Source: Tuctoria greenei (lineage: Eukaryota; Streptophyta; Magnoliopsida; Poales; Poaceae). From it: DNA of 64,000 bases. Each line of letters begins with the position of its first letter. Within the stretch, counting starts at the first letter, position 1. The DNA lies in NCBI GenBank assembly GCA_036927565.1, contig JAYESD010000004.1:65346933-65410932 (forward strand), read 5' to 3'. Made by a program: the position numbers and the translations under genes. This document shows, piece by piece, positions 43,801 to 55,822 of this stretch. The notes below the pieces were generated by a model that was not told where the DNA came from, made no database searches, and was given only the letters and a program-made list of their open reading frames with translations.

Positions 43801-45675
43801 GGACTTCTATAGAAATGATATCAATGCGAAAACTGGACGTATGACTTGACGAGACATGAGTACCATTAGGGGTCACGATGAACGGACATCGATGACGTCA
43901 AGCAAGGTATTCCAGGGCAAGGCTCACCTCGTAGGCATTTCGCTGAACATCATGGGTGTGTACTTGATTTCCGTCGCTTCATCACCATTCAAAGGGTATC
44001 TTGGCACTTGGGCTTGTCCAGTTGCCACATCACCATACCCCTGCTTCAAGACCAGCTCTGAACATCAACGAAGTTGGTTCTTTCCTTGTGAACATTTCAT
44101 CGAATACCTAGGCTGCAGCTCTGTCCCAACTAATCTTCGCACAATTCAGAGCTAACCTTGAACCAATTGTCGTTCTTGTTGTGTCGTCGACGTGTTCTTG
44201 CATCTCATACATCTCAGAGGTCACTCGCTTCGCTGGTTGGGTGCAGCCATGGCGCGGAACGGGGCGACGATGCCGGGTGTCGACCACCGGTTGAGGTGTT
44301 GGACAGCGTCGAGGGTGGAAGGCCGTCGCGGGCGCGGTCGCGGACGGACAGGGAGCAGGGCGGCGTGCGTTGGCGCTGGGGAGACACGAGCAGTGGTGGG
44401 CATCCGTCGCCGTTGATGGTGCAGCGCGGCAAGGTGCGGGACGAAGTGCATCCGCGGCGCGCGCGACTGGCATGGCGTGGCGCTGCAGCACTGGAGGAAG
44501 GGAGGGGCAGGGACGCGAGAGGTGCGCAGGTTGGCGTCGCGCGGGCGTGCGGCGCAGGTACGGCGGCGTGCGTGCTCGCCGCGGCTGGCGCCGGTCAGAG
44601 GGGCCGTGGAGTAGGGCGCTGGGGCGACTCGGCACACGGCGGGGAGGTGTTGGGGCGACGCCCGCGGGGTGGTGCGCGGGCGCGCGATGGCCGGGAGAAG
44701 GAGGAGGCACGGGGGCGGTTGGGAGTCGGGCGCGCTATGGATAGGAACCGGGAGATGAAGAAACGAATTTGGTTTTGTGGCCATGAGGATAGACATGACA
44801 TGTGGGCCCCATTTTTCCCTTCTCCTTATCCTCTTCATTTTCAGATGCAAAATATCTCATCCATTGAGCAGCTTACCAGTGGGGCCCACCCTTTTCCTAG
44901 TACTGAGGATAAGTATGACATGTGGGTCCCACTGTCTTCTCCCTTCTCTTTTAAAATTGAGATGGAGCTAGCAGACATACTTCAAAAATATTTAACTTTG
45001 GCCCAATGACTAAATAAAATGTGGAGAATTTTATGGTGCAATCAGATTTCAAAACTGAGCAAGTTGAATTTGAACTCAGGTTTGAATTTGAATTCAAGTG
45101 GTGATACTTGACTCAAGGAAATAAATAGTAGATTAGGTTCAAAAATCCTGAAACTTTGAGGTTAACCTTTTTGAACCATAAGGGACCTCAAGAAAAATTT
45201 GGAGTTGATTTGGACAAGGTTGAGCACAAAGTTTAAATTTGAAGTCGACGTTGATTAAACTCTCAGTACGTGTCCAATAAATGGGAAATGGGCTTCAAAA
45301 ATTTTGAAACTTTACCGAGAGTCTAATTGGAATATTAGTAGGTCATGGAAAAATTTACGGCCTGAGATTTGAATATTTTTGGATGTCCCATTTTAGGGTT
45401 GGAATAATTCCTTTTTCTTTTTCTCTATTTTGTTTTCTTTTCTCCTTTAATTTTTCATTGAAAATGTGAATACTTGGAAATTAAGGATTCTTCACCTTAA
45501 GTTCCATTCCACATCAGCAACCATGTTCTATATGTAAAGTTTTAACAAGTCCCTATTTTTAGTGAACATAGTTTAACTCATATGGCTCATGTGAGTTCAA
45601 ATTTCCAAGTCTATTTTCAAAATTTTTAAGTTCGCATTTTTGCGTTTTTGTTCTTCCGAAAAACGGGCTTTTACA
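40888..45675 (-). repeat. LARD 5' LTR (4788 bp)
   Basis: Same length as the LTR at 31330-36117, differing at about 36 positions by hand count and with no length change. This indicates a recent insertion; using the commonly quoted grass rate of 1.3e-8 per site per year it would be about 0.3 million years (inference). The 283-codon frame at 44158-45009 and its opposite-strand frames mirror those of the other LTR and are compositional. Confidence 0.9.
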
Positions 45676-46735
45676 GATATTAGTATGGATTTTATTGTCA
45701 GATTACCTCTCACATCCCACAAGCATGATTTGATTTGGGTGTTGGTCGATCGACTAACCAAATCAGCTCATTTCATTCCTGTACATACAAACTACATCAC
45801 CAAGAAGTAGACGGAGTTGTATATTGCAAGAGTCATGTGCTTGCACGGAGTTCCCCGAACGATTATTCCGATCACAGAGCGCTGTTCATTGCTCGTTTCT
45901 GAGAGCAGCTGCATACATTATTGGGGACGAAACTGATCCGAAGCTCCGCATATCACCCGCAAACTGATGGTCAAACGGAACGGGTGAATCAAGTTTTGGA
46001 AGATATGCTACGTGCTTGTGCCATCCACCACGGTAAAAATTGGGATGATCATTTACCGTTGGCGGAGTTCTCATACAACAATGGCTATCAAGCTAGCATC
46101 AAGATGGTGCCGTATGAAGCTCTCTACGGCCAGAAATGTCGCACACCATTCAACTGGTGTGAGTCCGCCGAGCGGGTTATATACGGAATAGATCTTGTGA
46201 ATAAAGCCGAAGAACGAGGGCGAGTGATCCAAGACAATCTCAAGGCTGCTCAATCTCATTAGAAAAGCTATGCAGATAAAAGACTTCGACCTCTCCGCTT
46301 CAAAATCGGAGACCACGTTTATCTCCGTGTCTCTCTGATGAAAGGGATTCATCGTTTTGGAGTGAAGGGAAAGCTTGCTCCACGATTCATCAGTCCGTTT
46401 GCCGTCATTGAAAAATGAGGACCCGTGGCCTATTGCTTGGAGTTACCGGCGTCACTCCTTGGGGTTCACAATGTATTCCACATTTCTCAGCTGCAGAAAT
46501 GTCTTAAATCCTCAGCTGAAATCCGAACCAAACACATTGAGGATCTCCAACCGGATCTCACTTATTCTGAATATCCGATCTGGACTATGGATGAAAAGAC
46601 TCGCACCACCAGAAACCGGACTTTGTACTTCTACAAAGTCTGGTGGAGAAACCATACCGCCAAGGAAGCGACATGGGAAAGCGGGGAATTTCTCCAATCA
46701 AACTATCCAGAATTATTATCATCTTATATCCGGTA
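45676..46735 (+). pseudogene. Chromovirus integrase core and chromodomain
   Basis: Continues from 31324 after the nested element. SMDFIVRLPL gives the first catalytic Asp and LVDRLTKSAHFIPVHTNY follows. A TAG stop is at about 45808. The region that should hold the second Asp (SDRG type) is garbled by a small frame change (RTIIPITERCSLL). LIRSSAYHPQTDGQTERVNQ gives the catalytic Glu. Stops at about 46261 and 46417 follow. The C-terminal chromodomain (RTLYFYKVWWRNHTAKEATW, then ESGEFLQSNYPELL) is intact to the stop at 46734-46736. Chromodomains direct integration to marked chromatin. Confidence 0.88.
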
Positions 46736-46765
46736 ATCTTTTTACCTCTGTCTCTTTCATTTATA

Positions 46766-46799
46766 ATCTCGGGACGAGATTCTTTTAAGGGGGGAGGAA
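46766..46799 (+). other. Polypurine tract of the chromovirus
   Basis: CTCGGGACGAGATTC then TTTTAAGGGGGGAGGAA next to the 3' LTR at 46800. It matches the LARD tract apart from small changes. Confidence 0.8.
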
Positions 46800-49700
46800 T
46801 GTAAAAGCCCTAAATTCAAGGTACAATTTCATACAAGACATTTTTAAAAATTTGAAATGGGGAAAAGAAATCAAATGACAATTTAGAAATTAAATCAAGT
46901 CAAGCTTCAATAGAAGGGATTAAAAAATTGAAATGTAGCTCCTATTCAAACTTTGCCAAATTAAAAATTTGAGTTTACCAATAAATTCCAAATAGTCTCT
47001 CTGCCAAGTTTCAAAATTTTTGAAGCTCATTTGCTATTTAATTCAGTGGCTCCATTGAATTCCATTCAAATTCATATTTGAATTTGAATTTTACCTGAAA
47101 CTTGTCCAAATTGGAAATCCAATTTCAGAATCTTAGTATACACATTTGAATTGGCCTCTCCACAAAAATCTAGCATTTTTGTACATGTTGAGGTGGGAGA
47201 ATTGAAGTTCCAGATAGGATTGACTTGGAAGGGGACATGGGACCCACTGGCCAGTGACCCATTACCGTGAGTGCTCTGTTTTACTGACTCCCCGCCGATT
47301 GACGCTCGGTGAAGCCAACAACTCACCATCGGCAAGCAGCTGTGTGGCCTCTATAGCGTCTATAACACTCTCTCCTCATCCTTATCTTCCCTTCCTAACC
47401 CATTCAATAAACACCAGCGCTCCTTTGCTCTGTTTTGCGCCGCCATCGAGCTCAGCACCGCCTCCTCGTCGCACAGCTTTGCCGGCCAATTGAAGCCAGA
47501 TTTCGCTGCCCTCCCAACGTACAGCAAAGTGGTACCTAAGCTCTCTCTCTACCTTCTCAAGCTTTTGGTTCCTTGTTTCGTCGTCTACAAGGCGGCCTTT
47601 TTGCAGTTCTGCCGGCGCCGCTGTTCGGCCGCCGCCAGTACCTTGCTGCCTCCCTGTCGCGCTGATGCCACAGACCCTCTCTCGAGCTGCTCCCCGAATA
47701 AAAAAGGATCGCCATGACACAAACCTTCTCACGATACAAACTGTTCTTCGTTCCATTCCATATCGCGCGAATGATTCATGTTTTGCTTTCGACCTTTACC
47801 CATGAACTAGCTTGCTTCTCTGTTTAGTTCACTTTCCACGTGCAACCATTCTTTAATCAGTACATGGATATTGATCCATACCTCTTAGTGCACCCCTCTG
47901 CCAAGAATCAAGAGAGATAATCGAGTGAAGGCCGAGCGATTCAAGTTTTCCCCGCCACCAATGAAAATTCGTCGGTCCAACGTCGAAGTCGACTTTGCCG
48001 GCAATTTCATCCCATTTGCATCCCCTAGTCATCTTCCTCATGCTTCCGGGAACGTTCCTGACCTTTCCCCGAGCTTCTTGCGCCATTCTTGAGCGATTGC
48101 GACCATCCCGAAACCCTAGCTCCGCCGCCGTCGTCGCGCCGCCATCTCTGGCCGTCGCCCCCACGGTTGGACACCACCATCGTCTTGCGCGGTCGATTTT
48201 AAGGCTAGGCGGTCACGGCCGAGCTGAGAGGATGTCAAAACAAGCGTCCTGGCGAGCTCCCTGGCGCTGCGCCGCCACGGCCGAGCGGCGCGTCGGGAGG
48301 TAGATGAAGGCTAGCGGGCCCCGCCTGTTAGCGACATTTTCACCGAGCGGATCAGTTGCGGCACCGGATCGGGTGCAGCTGCGCGGGTTAACCCGTGGCC
48401 CTCGGTGCGGCCCAGAGCTGATCGGCCCAATTGAAATAAGTGGGGCCGGCCGCTTTATTTAAACTTTCCAACTGGAAAATAATTCTAGAATTCAATCAAA
48501 CTTCTAAAATCTATTACTCCTAGTAGATTTGCTCAAAAATTTCCAAATAAATTCTTGTAGACTCACCTTGATATCAACTTTGCAGTGGTGCAATTTGTTG
48601 GACATCAAACTCCCAGAATTTTCATAATTAATTCCTTTGAGCTAATTGCTTGGGAAATTAATTACTCCCATTTTGTTAACATGAAAATTCCCAATTTTGG
48701 TCAGGACACTCATAAAAATACACTTGATCTCCAGTAAAAAATTTAAAGTTCATTGGACTTCATTTACTGGGTTGATCAGTGTTCCAAATCTCTATGTAGT
48801 GGAAAATTGGGAAAAGTATAGAACCATTTTCAGCATTTTCCCCAAACTTGTAAAATCAATTTCTCCCTGTAGGAAGCTCAGAAAAATGTGAAACAAATTT
48901 TCCTGGAACCAGTGAGACCCCCTCTACCATAATCAACCGCCGGTGGCCATGACAAAGCTACATATTCAGACCCAGAATTCAGAGAAGCCTTTTTTGTTGG
49001 AATTTTTTAGACAACAAGCTTCCTTGAACATCTCCAATTTTTGGTCGAGATCTTCCTCATAGATGCTAGTGTCCACTATAAAAATCCCAAAGGCAATTAA
49101 AATAATTTACATACTTGATCAGTATTTATAAGATCTCTTCTGTAGTTTCTATATCACTCATGTACTTTATATATTCCATATCATATAGTGACCGAGATCG
49201 AAGAGGACCCAGAGACCTTGGAGAATCTACTTCCAGAAGCTTACTTCCCCTCTGACTTGCAGCCAGGCAAGCCCCGGTTTGCATTTAAGCGCTATTTCAA
49301 ATTTTCTATTTGTATCACTTATGTCTAAGATGAATTTTGTGCATTAGGGCTAAGGTGCTTGTTACTCCACTTACATGACCAACAAACCACATGGAGTATT
49401 TGGTAGGTCTAGAGCTTGAAAAGTAGACAATGCCATGCTAATGTTTATAGGAATCCGATAGAAGTCGAGTAGTTGGAATCTACTCGCGAGATAAGATTCT
49501 ATCACACGGGATGAATTAAATCAAGGAATGGTATAGAAATGTGAAATTGAGACCGAGCAGCGGGTATGATGCAACGAGACATGGTGTCACGAGTGTAGCC
49601 CTGCTTCTGTTGATTGAGGACCGATCAGTGTGTGGCCCTGCTGGACAAGTTTGAACAGTACCAAATGCATAATGGGCATATGGAACCCAGGAAACTGATG

Positions 49701-50571
49701 TAACTTCATAACTTGTATGTTGAGGCATAGCCCATTGTTGATAGGGACGTGCACAAACACACCCTGTGCGGGAACCTTATGCCCGCGATGGTGGGACCGG
49801 TTCGGCGTTTGAGTTCTCTTGTTAAAGGTGGCTACGTATGATGTGGTGAGGAGCACGACACACTCCTTAGGCACGGATGTATGTGACGTGTTATTCGGGT
49901 GTATCCTGATTGCAATCACCGTCCCTCGCAATTATTTGAGTACCGCTTGTTCACTGTGCCGTGACGTAGTAAATACTGATGAAGTCAGGAGAATACGTTG
50001 TATTGAAATATAAATGTTTTGCCACTATGTTTGCTATAGATTAGGCTCATTGAAGTTACTGTTATGAAACAATTAAGCTACTGCTATTAACTTGTAAAAT
50101 GGTGATCAATTTATATGCGAGTCATTTACGGCTATATCTATTCCTATGTTAAGTATCCTTGCATATAGAGTTCCATGTTTAGGTGAGGCGGTTAAGTCTT
50201 GCTGAGCCTTTGTGCTCACGCTTGCTATATTAAGTTATTTGTAGGTGAGACTTATAAGGAAGGGCCCGAGGATGAGGCGATGCCCCTGTCGGGGTATACC
50301 ACCGAGTGGGAGCCCTACACGTCGCTGTAAAATTGTGTGAGGCTAGTGTGTAACATCCGCGGGCTGGACGGTTGCACTTTTGCATAGCTAGGCCGAGAGT
50401 TTAGCTATGAATATTATCTTCCGCTGTATATTAAGTATTGTAAAAGACTTCCGCTGTTTATATAAATAAAACTTTGTATTTTGTCGTATTCTTGTCGTGT
50501 GTGCTGTTGGGTACCGCATCACACGGCACTACCTTCTGCGATTCCTGGAATGTGTGGACCCGGTCCCCACA
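46800..50571 (+). repeat. Chromovirus 3' LTR (3772 bp)
   Basis: Begins TGTAAAAGCCC and ends GGTCCCCACA, followed by the ATTTT duplication. TATATAAATAAA at 50459-50470. It has numerous substitutions and indels relative to the 5' LTR, so this insertion is much older than the nested one. Confidence 0.88.
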
Positions 50572-50576
50572 ATTTT
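50572..50576 (+). repeat. Target-site duplication ATTTT, right copy
   Basis: Matches 21034-21038. The CACTA subterminal sequence TTGTTGCAATAGG continues directly after it. Confidence 0.85.
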
Positions 50577-51618
50577 TTTGTTGCAATAGGTCACTGTTGC
50601 AATAAAAAAATGTGGCGATAGTTTTTTCGAATCGTTGGCATAAGTCCCGTGGCGATAGGTTATTGCGATGATTTGACATCCGTGTCAAATAGTATGCTAT
50701 TGCAACGATTTCACATCAGTGGCAAATTGTATGTTATTGCAATGATTTCACATATTGCGACTGTTTAACGTATTGCAATGAATAGTACAATTTTGCAACG
50801 ATTTCACATTCGTGACAAATAGTACGGTATTGCAACGATTTAAAATTTGTGGCAAATAGTATGGTATTGCAACAATTTAACGTATTGTGACAATTTAACG
50901 TATTGCAACAATTCCACATTTGTGGTAATAGTATGTTATTGAAATGATTTCACATTCGTGGCAAATAGTATGGTATTGCAACGATTTAACGTATTGCGAT
51001 GATTTAACATATTGCAACGAATAGCAAGGTATTGCAACAGTTTCACATTCATGGCTATAGTATTATTGCAACAATTTCACATTCGTGGCAAATAGTATGC
51101 TATTGCAATGATTTAACGTATTACGACGATTCAACGTATTGCAACGAATAGCAGGGTATTGCAACGATTTCACATTTGTGGCAATAGTATGTTATTATAA
51201 CGATTTCACAGCCGTGGCAAATAGTATAGTATTGCAACGAATTAATGTATTACAACAATTTAACGTACTGTAACGAATATCACAGTATTGCAACGATTTC
51301 AAATTCGTGGCAACTATATTGTATCGTAACGATTTAACAACCGTGTCAAATAGTATGATTTGAAAGGATTACACATCTATCGCAAATAGTATGTTATTGC
51401 GATGATTTTTAATGTTCGTGGCAAATAGTATGTTATTGCAACAATTTTACAAGCATGGCGAATATTACTGTATTGCAACGATTTCATATCCATGGAAAAT
51501 AGTATGGTACTGCAACGATTTCACATCCGTGTCGAATAGTATGGTATTGCAACGATTTCTTATCTATAGCAGTATGTTCGTAATGCAACGTTTACCGATA
51601 TGTGGTAATAGGTGAACC
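50577..51618 (+). repeat. CACTA-I 5' subterminal array
   Basis: About thirty degenerate copies of TATTGCAACGATTTCACA followed by TTCGTGGCAAATAGTATG, spaced about 20-36 bp. Each full copy holds TTGCAACGA and TCGTGGCAA around 8 bases, an imperfect hairpin with the same core as the 12480-14190 array. Sequence identity is lost at about 51618, where the Tat element begins. Confidence 0.8.
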
Positions 51619-51621
51619 ATG

Positions 51622-54278
51622 TATTTGACCTTCTCCCCGGTCAGAGCAAGGAGAAGGATTTCAGCTTCGGCCCCCTGCTTCTGCACTGAGCCGTCGAAGT
51701 AGAGAGTCTAGTGAGGCTCAGTGAAGACTGAAGCCTTAGGTTCTGGCTTTTGCTCACTGGGGCCTCCAGAATTTCATGGAGAGGGTTTCCATTCCGCCAC
51801 AAAGTCTGGCAATGCTTGACTCTTGATCGCTTCTCTTGGGAAAAATTCAAGATTGAACTCAGCCAATTCCGATGCCCACTTTGTGATGTTCCCAGTAGAG
51901 TTGGGGTTATGCAAGATTGCACGCAGTGGATAAGAGGTTACCACTGAAATCTTGTGAGCTTGGAAGTAGTGACAAAGCTTCCTAGAGGAAATAAGAACTG
52001 CGTAAAGCTGTTATGCACCTCTAGGTACCGAGTCTTAGCATCATGGAGTACTTCGCTGATGAAGTATACTGGGAGCTGGACTGTCCGGACCCTCCCGAAG
52101 GGGCCCGGAGCTTCCTCCTCATCAACCCGTACCCTCCTAGAGGGGTCCGGACCTTTTTCGGAGACCTCCTAGTCCTTGCTAGAGGAACCCGGATCTACCT
52201 CTGAAGTGACCCGGACCCTCCCTCAAGGATCCGGATCTTCTTGTTCAGCAACAATAACTCCTTCTATTGAAGGAGGTTGATCCTCTGACTTCTTGCCTTG
52301 ATTATCTGGGTCTGGGGGCTGGGACCCAGACTCGCCTTCAGGTAGCTCCAAACCTTCTCAGAGGGGTTTGGCTTCCTGAACTGGAGATGGTTCTGGTCTT
52401 TCCGCATCCAGGACCATGCTGACAACTTCGTCAGTTCCTGAAATGTAAAGCAGAAGTGGCTCACCCAGAATTCCTTTTCTTCTTCTTCAGGCCCTTGAAA
52501 TGGTCTGGACTTCCTCAATAATTTGAAGAAGGGTAGTGCCCGTTTGGCCAGTCTTGGGATGAACGAGCTGAGGGCAGCTAGACACCCAATCAGCTTCTGG
52601 ACATCCTTGATGCAAGCTGGTGGTCGCATGTCTTCAATAGCTTTAATCTTCACCGGATTCGCCTCTATTCCTCGGTGGTTCATCTAGAATCCAAGAAGAT
52701 TTTCGGAGCTAACCCCAAAGACACACTTGTCTGGGTTCAGCTTTGTGCGTGTAATTCGCAACTTGTCAAAGACAGCTTGCAAGGTGTCAAGAAATGACTC
52801 CTTGATCTTGATCTTGATGACGATGTCATCGACGTACACTTCCACTACATCTCTGATGAGTTCTCCAAAAGTTTGGTACATAGCTCGCACAAACGTTGAA
52901 GCAGCATTTTTGAGACCGAATGGCATGGTCGTTTAACAGTATAATCCATCTACTGTGATGAATGCAGTATGCTCTTCATCTTCCCTAGACATCTGATTTG
53001 ATGACACCCAGAATATGCGTCTAGGAAACACAGTAATTCACACCAGGAGGTGGAATCCACTATCTGATCTATTCTAGGTACTGGAAATGGATCCTTTGGA
53101 CATGCCTTATTCAGTGTTGTGTAGTTGATACACATCCGAAGCTTCGCGCTGGCCTTAGGTACAACGACTGGGTTTGCCAGCCATTTTGGGTGGAAGACTT
53201 CCCGGATGAATCCAGCTTCGAGCAACTTCTTAACTTCTTGACGTATAAAGTTTTGTAGCTCTACTGATTGCTTCTGAGGCTTCTGATGTACATGCTGAGC
53301 GTCAAGATAAATCTTCAAATTTTGCTCAATCACCTCCCTAGGGACCCCAGGCATTTCTGATAGTTGCCAGGAAAACACGTCGACATTAGCCCGGAGGAAT
53401 GTGATGAGCACGAGTTCCTATTTGTCGTTCAGGCCTCCCGATATATGGGTGGTCTGGGCAGCGTCGGAACCAATTTGGACAACTTTGACGGGAATGTTGG
53501 TGTCACTGCTTGGTTATACACGAGGTGCGGAAGTTGAGCCTCGATGACGAATGCTCGGGGGCTTTGGAGCTTGCTCCTTTCCGGATTCTTCCTCCTGTGC
53601 TGTAGCAAGCGCATGGAGTTCTTCGAGAGCAGTGACTCTGGCGGTACGATCTCCGCGGATCTGGAGAACGCCTAAGGATGTTGGCATCTTCAACACCAAG
53701 TAGCCATAATGAGCAGCAGCCATGAATTTGTATAAAGTTGGCCTGCCTAAGATGGCGTTGAATGGCAAGTTGATCTGTGCCACGTCGAAGACCAAATTAT
53801 CAGTCCTATAATTCTCCCGAGTTCTGAAGGTCACCGAGAGAGTAATGGCACCGAGCGGGGTTATGACCACCGGACCTACTCCTTAGAAATTTTGGGAGGG
53901 ACGAAGATCCGATGGTCGTAGATGAAGCTTGACGAAGGCCTCGAAGCTTATGAGGTTCAGCCATGAACCTCTGTCCACCATCACGTAGTGGAGCTGGATG
54001 TTATTGATGGTCGGAGATACCATCAATGGAAGTTGGCCAGCTCCGATCATGTTCCAAGGGCAGTCCGAAGCATCGAAAGTGATGGTAGTATCCATCCACT
54101 TCCGATGAGGCTCCGCCCTGGCGGTGGGAGCTACAGAGGCCATGTCCTGCCGCATTGTCTTCGGGACACGACGGGAAGTGATGTCCCACGAACCACCAAA
54201 GATGGTGTTCATAGTCTTTCGACGCTCTTTGTCAGAGACGTCGGAGTCATCATCAATGGAGGTGTAAACAGCCTTCAA
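51622..54278 (-). pseudogene. Tat-like protease, RT and partial RNase H
   Basis: From 54278 downward: TITFDASDCPW and HYVMVDRGSWLNLISFEAF, a protease active site where the usual DGGS is DRGS. NAILGRPTLYKFMAA in the frame 53870-53514 ends the protease. RT follows at 53411-52950 (GFIREVFHPKWLANPVVVPK; FLDAYSGCHQI) and 52926-52684 (MPFGLKNAASTFVRAMYQTF; intact YVDDIVIK). The 52683-52264 frame contains the thumb/connection. The RNase H start (QALPDFVAEW; FDGSVQKQGAEAEILLLALT) ends at about 51622, the rearrangement point. Each segment lies in a different frame or is separated by stops. Confidence 0.85.
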
Positions 54279-54350
54279 GACCTTCTTGGGGTCCTAAAAG
54301 CCTAAGTCCTTTTCAGTCGGAACTTCGTCAACTTTTTGTTTTCCTTCCCT

Positions 54351-55785
54351 TCAACGGAAAGGAGCTTCTTCCCCGCGCTTGTTGTAGCGCTCGGCGAGGT
54401 TCTGGACCTCTCGACAATTTTTCAGGTTGTGCCTATCCGTCTTGTGTATGGGGCACAACATCTTGGAGCTGCCACCATCTTCGGACGATGGCCGATGTCG
54501 TTTCTCGGGGTGTGGCCCTCGGCTACCTGGAGCTGCGGCAGCAGCTGCAGTAGGTGTGTCGGCCGACGACTTCTTCATGCCACTCCCGGTGGTAATGGCT
54601 TCACCCTTGGAGGACTTTTTGTTGTCCTCCAGAGGTGATTTGGAGTGCATTTCACGACCCTCTGCAGCCTTGGCACACTTGTCTGCCAAGCTGAAGAGTT
54701 CCATGACGCTGGTGACTTCCTTGGTCGCAAGCTTCTCAAGCATTTTCTTGTCTGGAACGCCCTGTCTGAATGCTACAATAATAGAAGTGCTTGAGATAGA
54801 AGGAATGGTATTTTGTACCTGGGAGAACCTCTGGATGAAAGATCGTAAGGACCCCCCCCCCCCTTTTGCTTGACAGCAAAAAGATCCAGTTCTGTGCGTG
54901 GTCGGGTGTATGAACTCCCGAAATTGGTGGTGAACTGTTGGCACAACTCCGCCCAACTATTGAACCAGGACCTGGCGCTCCCAGTCAAAGCCACCAGAAA
55001 ATAATTGGCCACCACGACCTCATTTCCCCCAGCCGCAAGGATAGCGGTGGAGTAGATTTGAAGAAATTCGGCGAGATTAACAGTCCCGTCAAATTTCTCT
55101 GGGAAATGAGGCCGAAGCTTCTGCGGCCATCTGACCATGCGTAGGTGCATAGCCAGGGCAGAACAGCCTCCTCCTACTCCCTGAGGAGCAGGACTGTCCC
55201 AAGCCTCTCGCCTCTCGCGAGCACGCTCAATGTAGACGTAGTCGTCCTGTTGCCGGTAACGATGATCAAGCTCTCCCCGTAGGTTGTGAGTCGAAAGCCT
55301 TGTTACCGTGTGAGTACGTCGAGCCCTAGAAGGCAGCGACGTCGTCTGTTTAGATGCAGCATGCCTCTTGTGCTGCGAAGCTTGCGGATCGAGTCTACCC
55401 GACAAGGTCTAACACTGCGATGGGGCCCGCCCTAAGGGGGGAGGACCTTGATTGCTGATGCCATCGGCTGCTACTGCAACCAGATGATCCACATCAGCTC
55501 TCCACTGCTCCATTGCACCCTGGGGTGCTCCTGGAGGGGTGGACATTGGAGAAGAGCACGCGCAACATTAAGCGCGTGTTCGGGGTTATTGTTCGCTGAT
55601 GCAGTGATCGACGGAGACGCCCCATTCTGCTGTCCTGGTTTATTCACCGGTGCAGATGGTGGTGGTGGTGGCATGACTCCTGCTGGGGCCACAGCATCTG
55701 CTGGCTGCTGCATGTTGGAGGGATTGCCTCGAGCAGGTTGTTCAGCGTGGTTACCGTTGGATGATACAGCAGCAGAATTCACCAT
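54351..55785 (-). pseudogene. Tat-like gag
   Basis: The likely start is 55785 (MVNSAAVSSNGNHAEQPARG), a Pro/Ala-rich head running to 55471. The frame 55405-54773 carries the gag core: FPEKFDGTVNLAEFLQIYST, then ALTGSARSWFNSW and LCQQFTTNF. A 12-base C run at 54852-54863 coincides with a frame change to 54956-54351. The second frame contains SIIVAFRQGVPDK, ELFSLADKCAKAAEGRE and the zinc-binding segment CPIHKTDRHNLKNC. Frameshifts make it non-functional. Confidence 0.8.
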
Positions 55786-55804
55786 CTTTGGATCTCAGGT
55801 GCCC

Positions 55805-55822
55805 CCCTTCCTGGCGCGCCAA
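55805..55822 (-). other. Probable primer-binding region of the Tat-like element
   Basis: Minus strand TTGGCGCGCCAGGAAGGG directly after the inferred LTR end, with the gag start at 55785. TGGCGC-type primer sites are usual in Tat elements. The LTR boundary is inferred, not fixed by a second copy. Confidence 0.5.

Larger units (their letters stand above)
31330..45675 (-). mobile_element. Non-autonomous large LTR element (LARD-like), antisense
   Basis: 14346 bp between perfect GATAT duplications. Two LTRs of exactly 4788 bp flank a 4770-bp interior with no retroelement protein domain in any frame. A perfect TGGTATCAGAGC primer site (minus strand, 40872-40883) and a purine tract next to 36117 fix the orientation as minus. 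LTR termini, leader blocks, PBS and the purine-tract junction resemble those of the surrounding chromovirus. By established definitions this is a LARD-type element: transposition-competent ends without coding capacity, dependent on proteins supplied by another element. Confidence 0.9.
21039..50571 (+). mobile_element. Ty3/gypsy chromovirus (Tekay/Del-like), interrupted
   Basis: Bounded by a perfect 5-bp duplication: ATTTT at 21034-21038 and at 50572-50576. Order: 5' LTR, PBS, leader, extra reading frame, gag, protease, RT, RNase H, integrase, chromodomain, purine tract, 3' LTR. A C-terminal chromodomain places it among chromoviruses. Subtracting the 14351-bp nested insertion, it is about 15.2 kb with LTRs of 3750 and 3772 bp. 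The coding region is dead: gag frameshifts, a mutated RT catalytic motif, stops in RNase H and integrase, and a lost integrase Asp. Confidence 0.9.
20984..51618 (+). mobile_element. CACTA family I, second copy, interrupted and lacking its 3' end
   Basis: Starts with CACTACAAGGATTCC at 20984 in the inverted copia LTR; the bases before it are TTT. After 55 bp it is interrupted by the chromovirus (21039-50571). It resumes at 50577 with GTTGCAATAGG and a GCAACGATTT repeat array up to about 51618. There is no transposase and no GTAGTG end; the sequence changes abruptly to the RNase H of a minus-strand Tat element. It is a 5' end only, truncated by a rearrangement. Confidence 0.8.
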
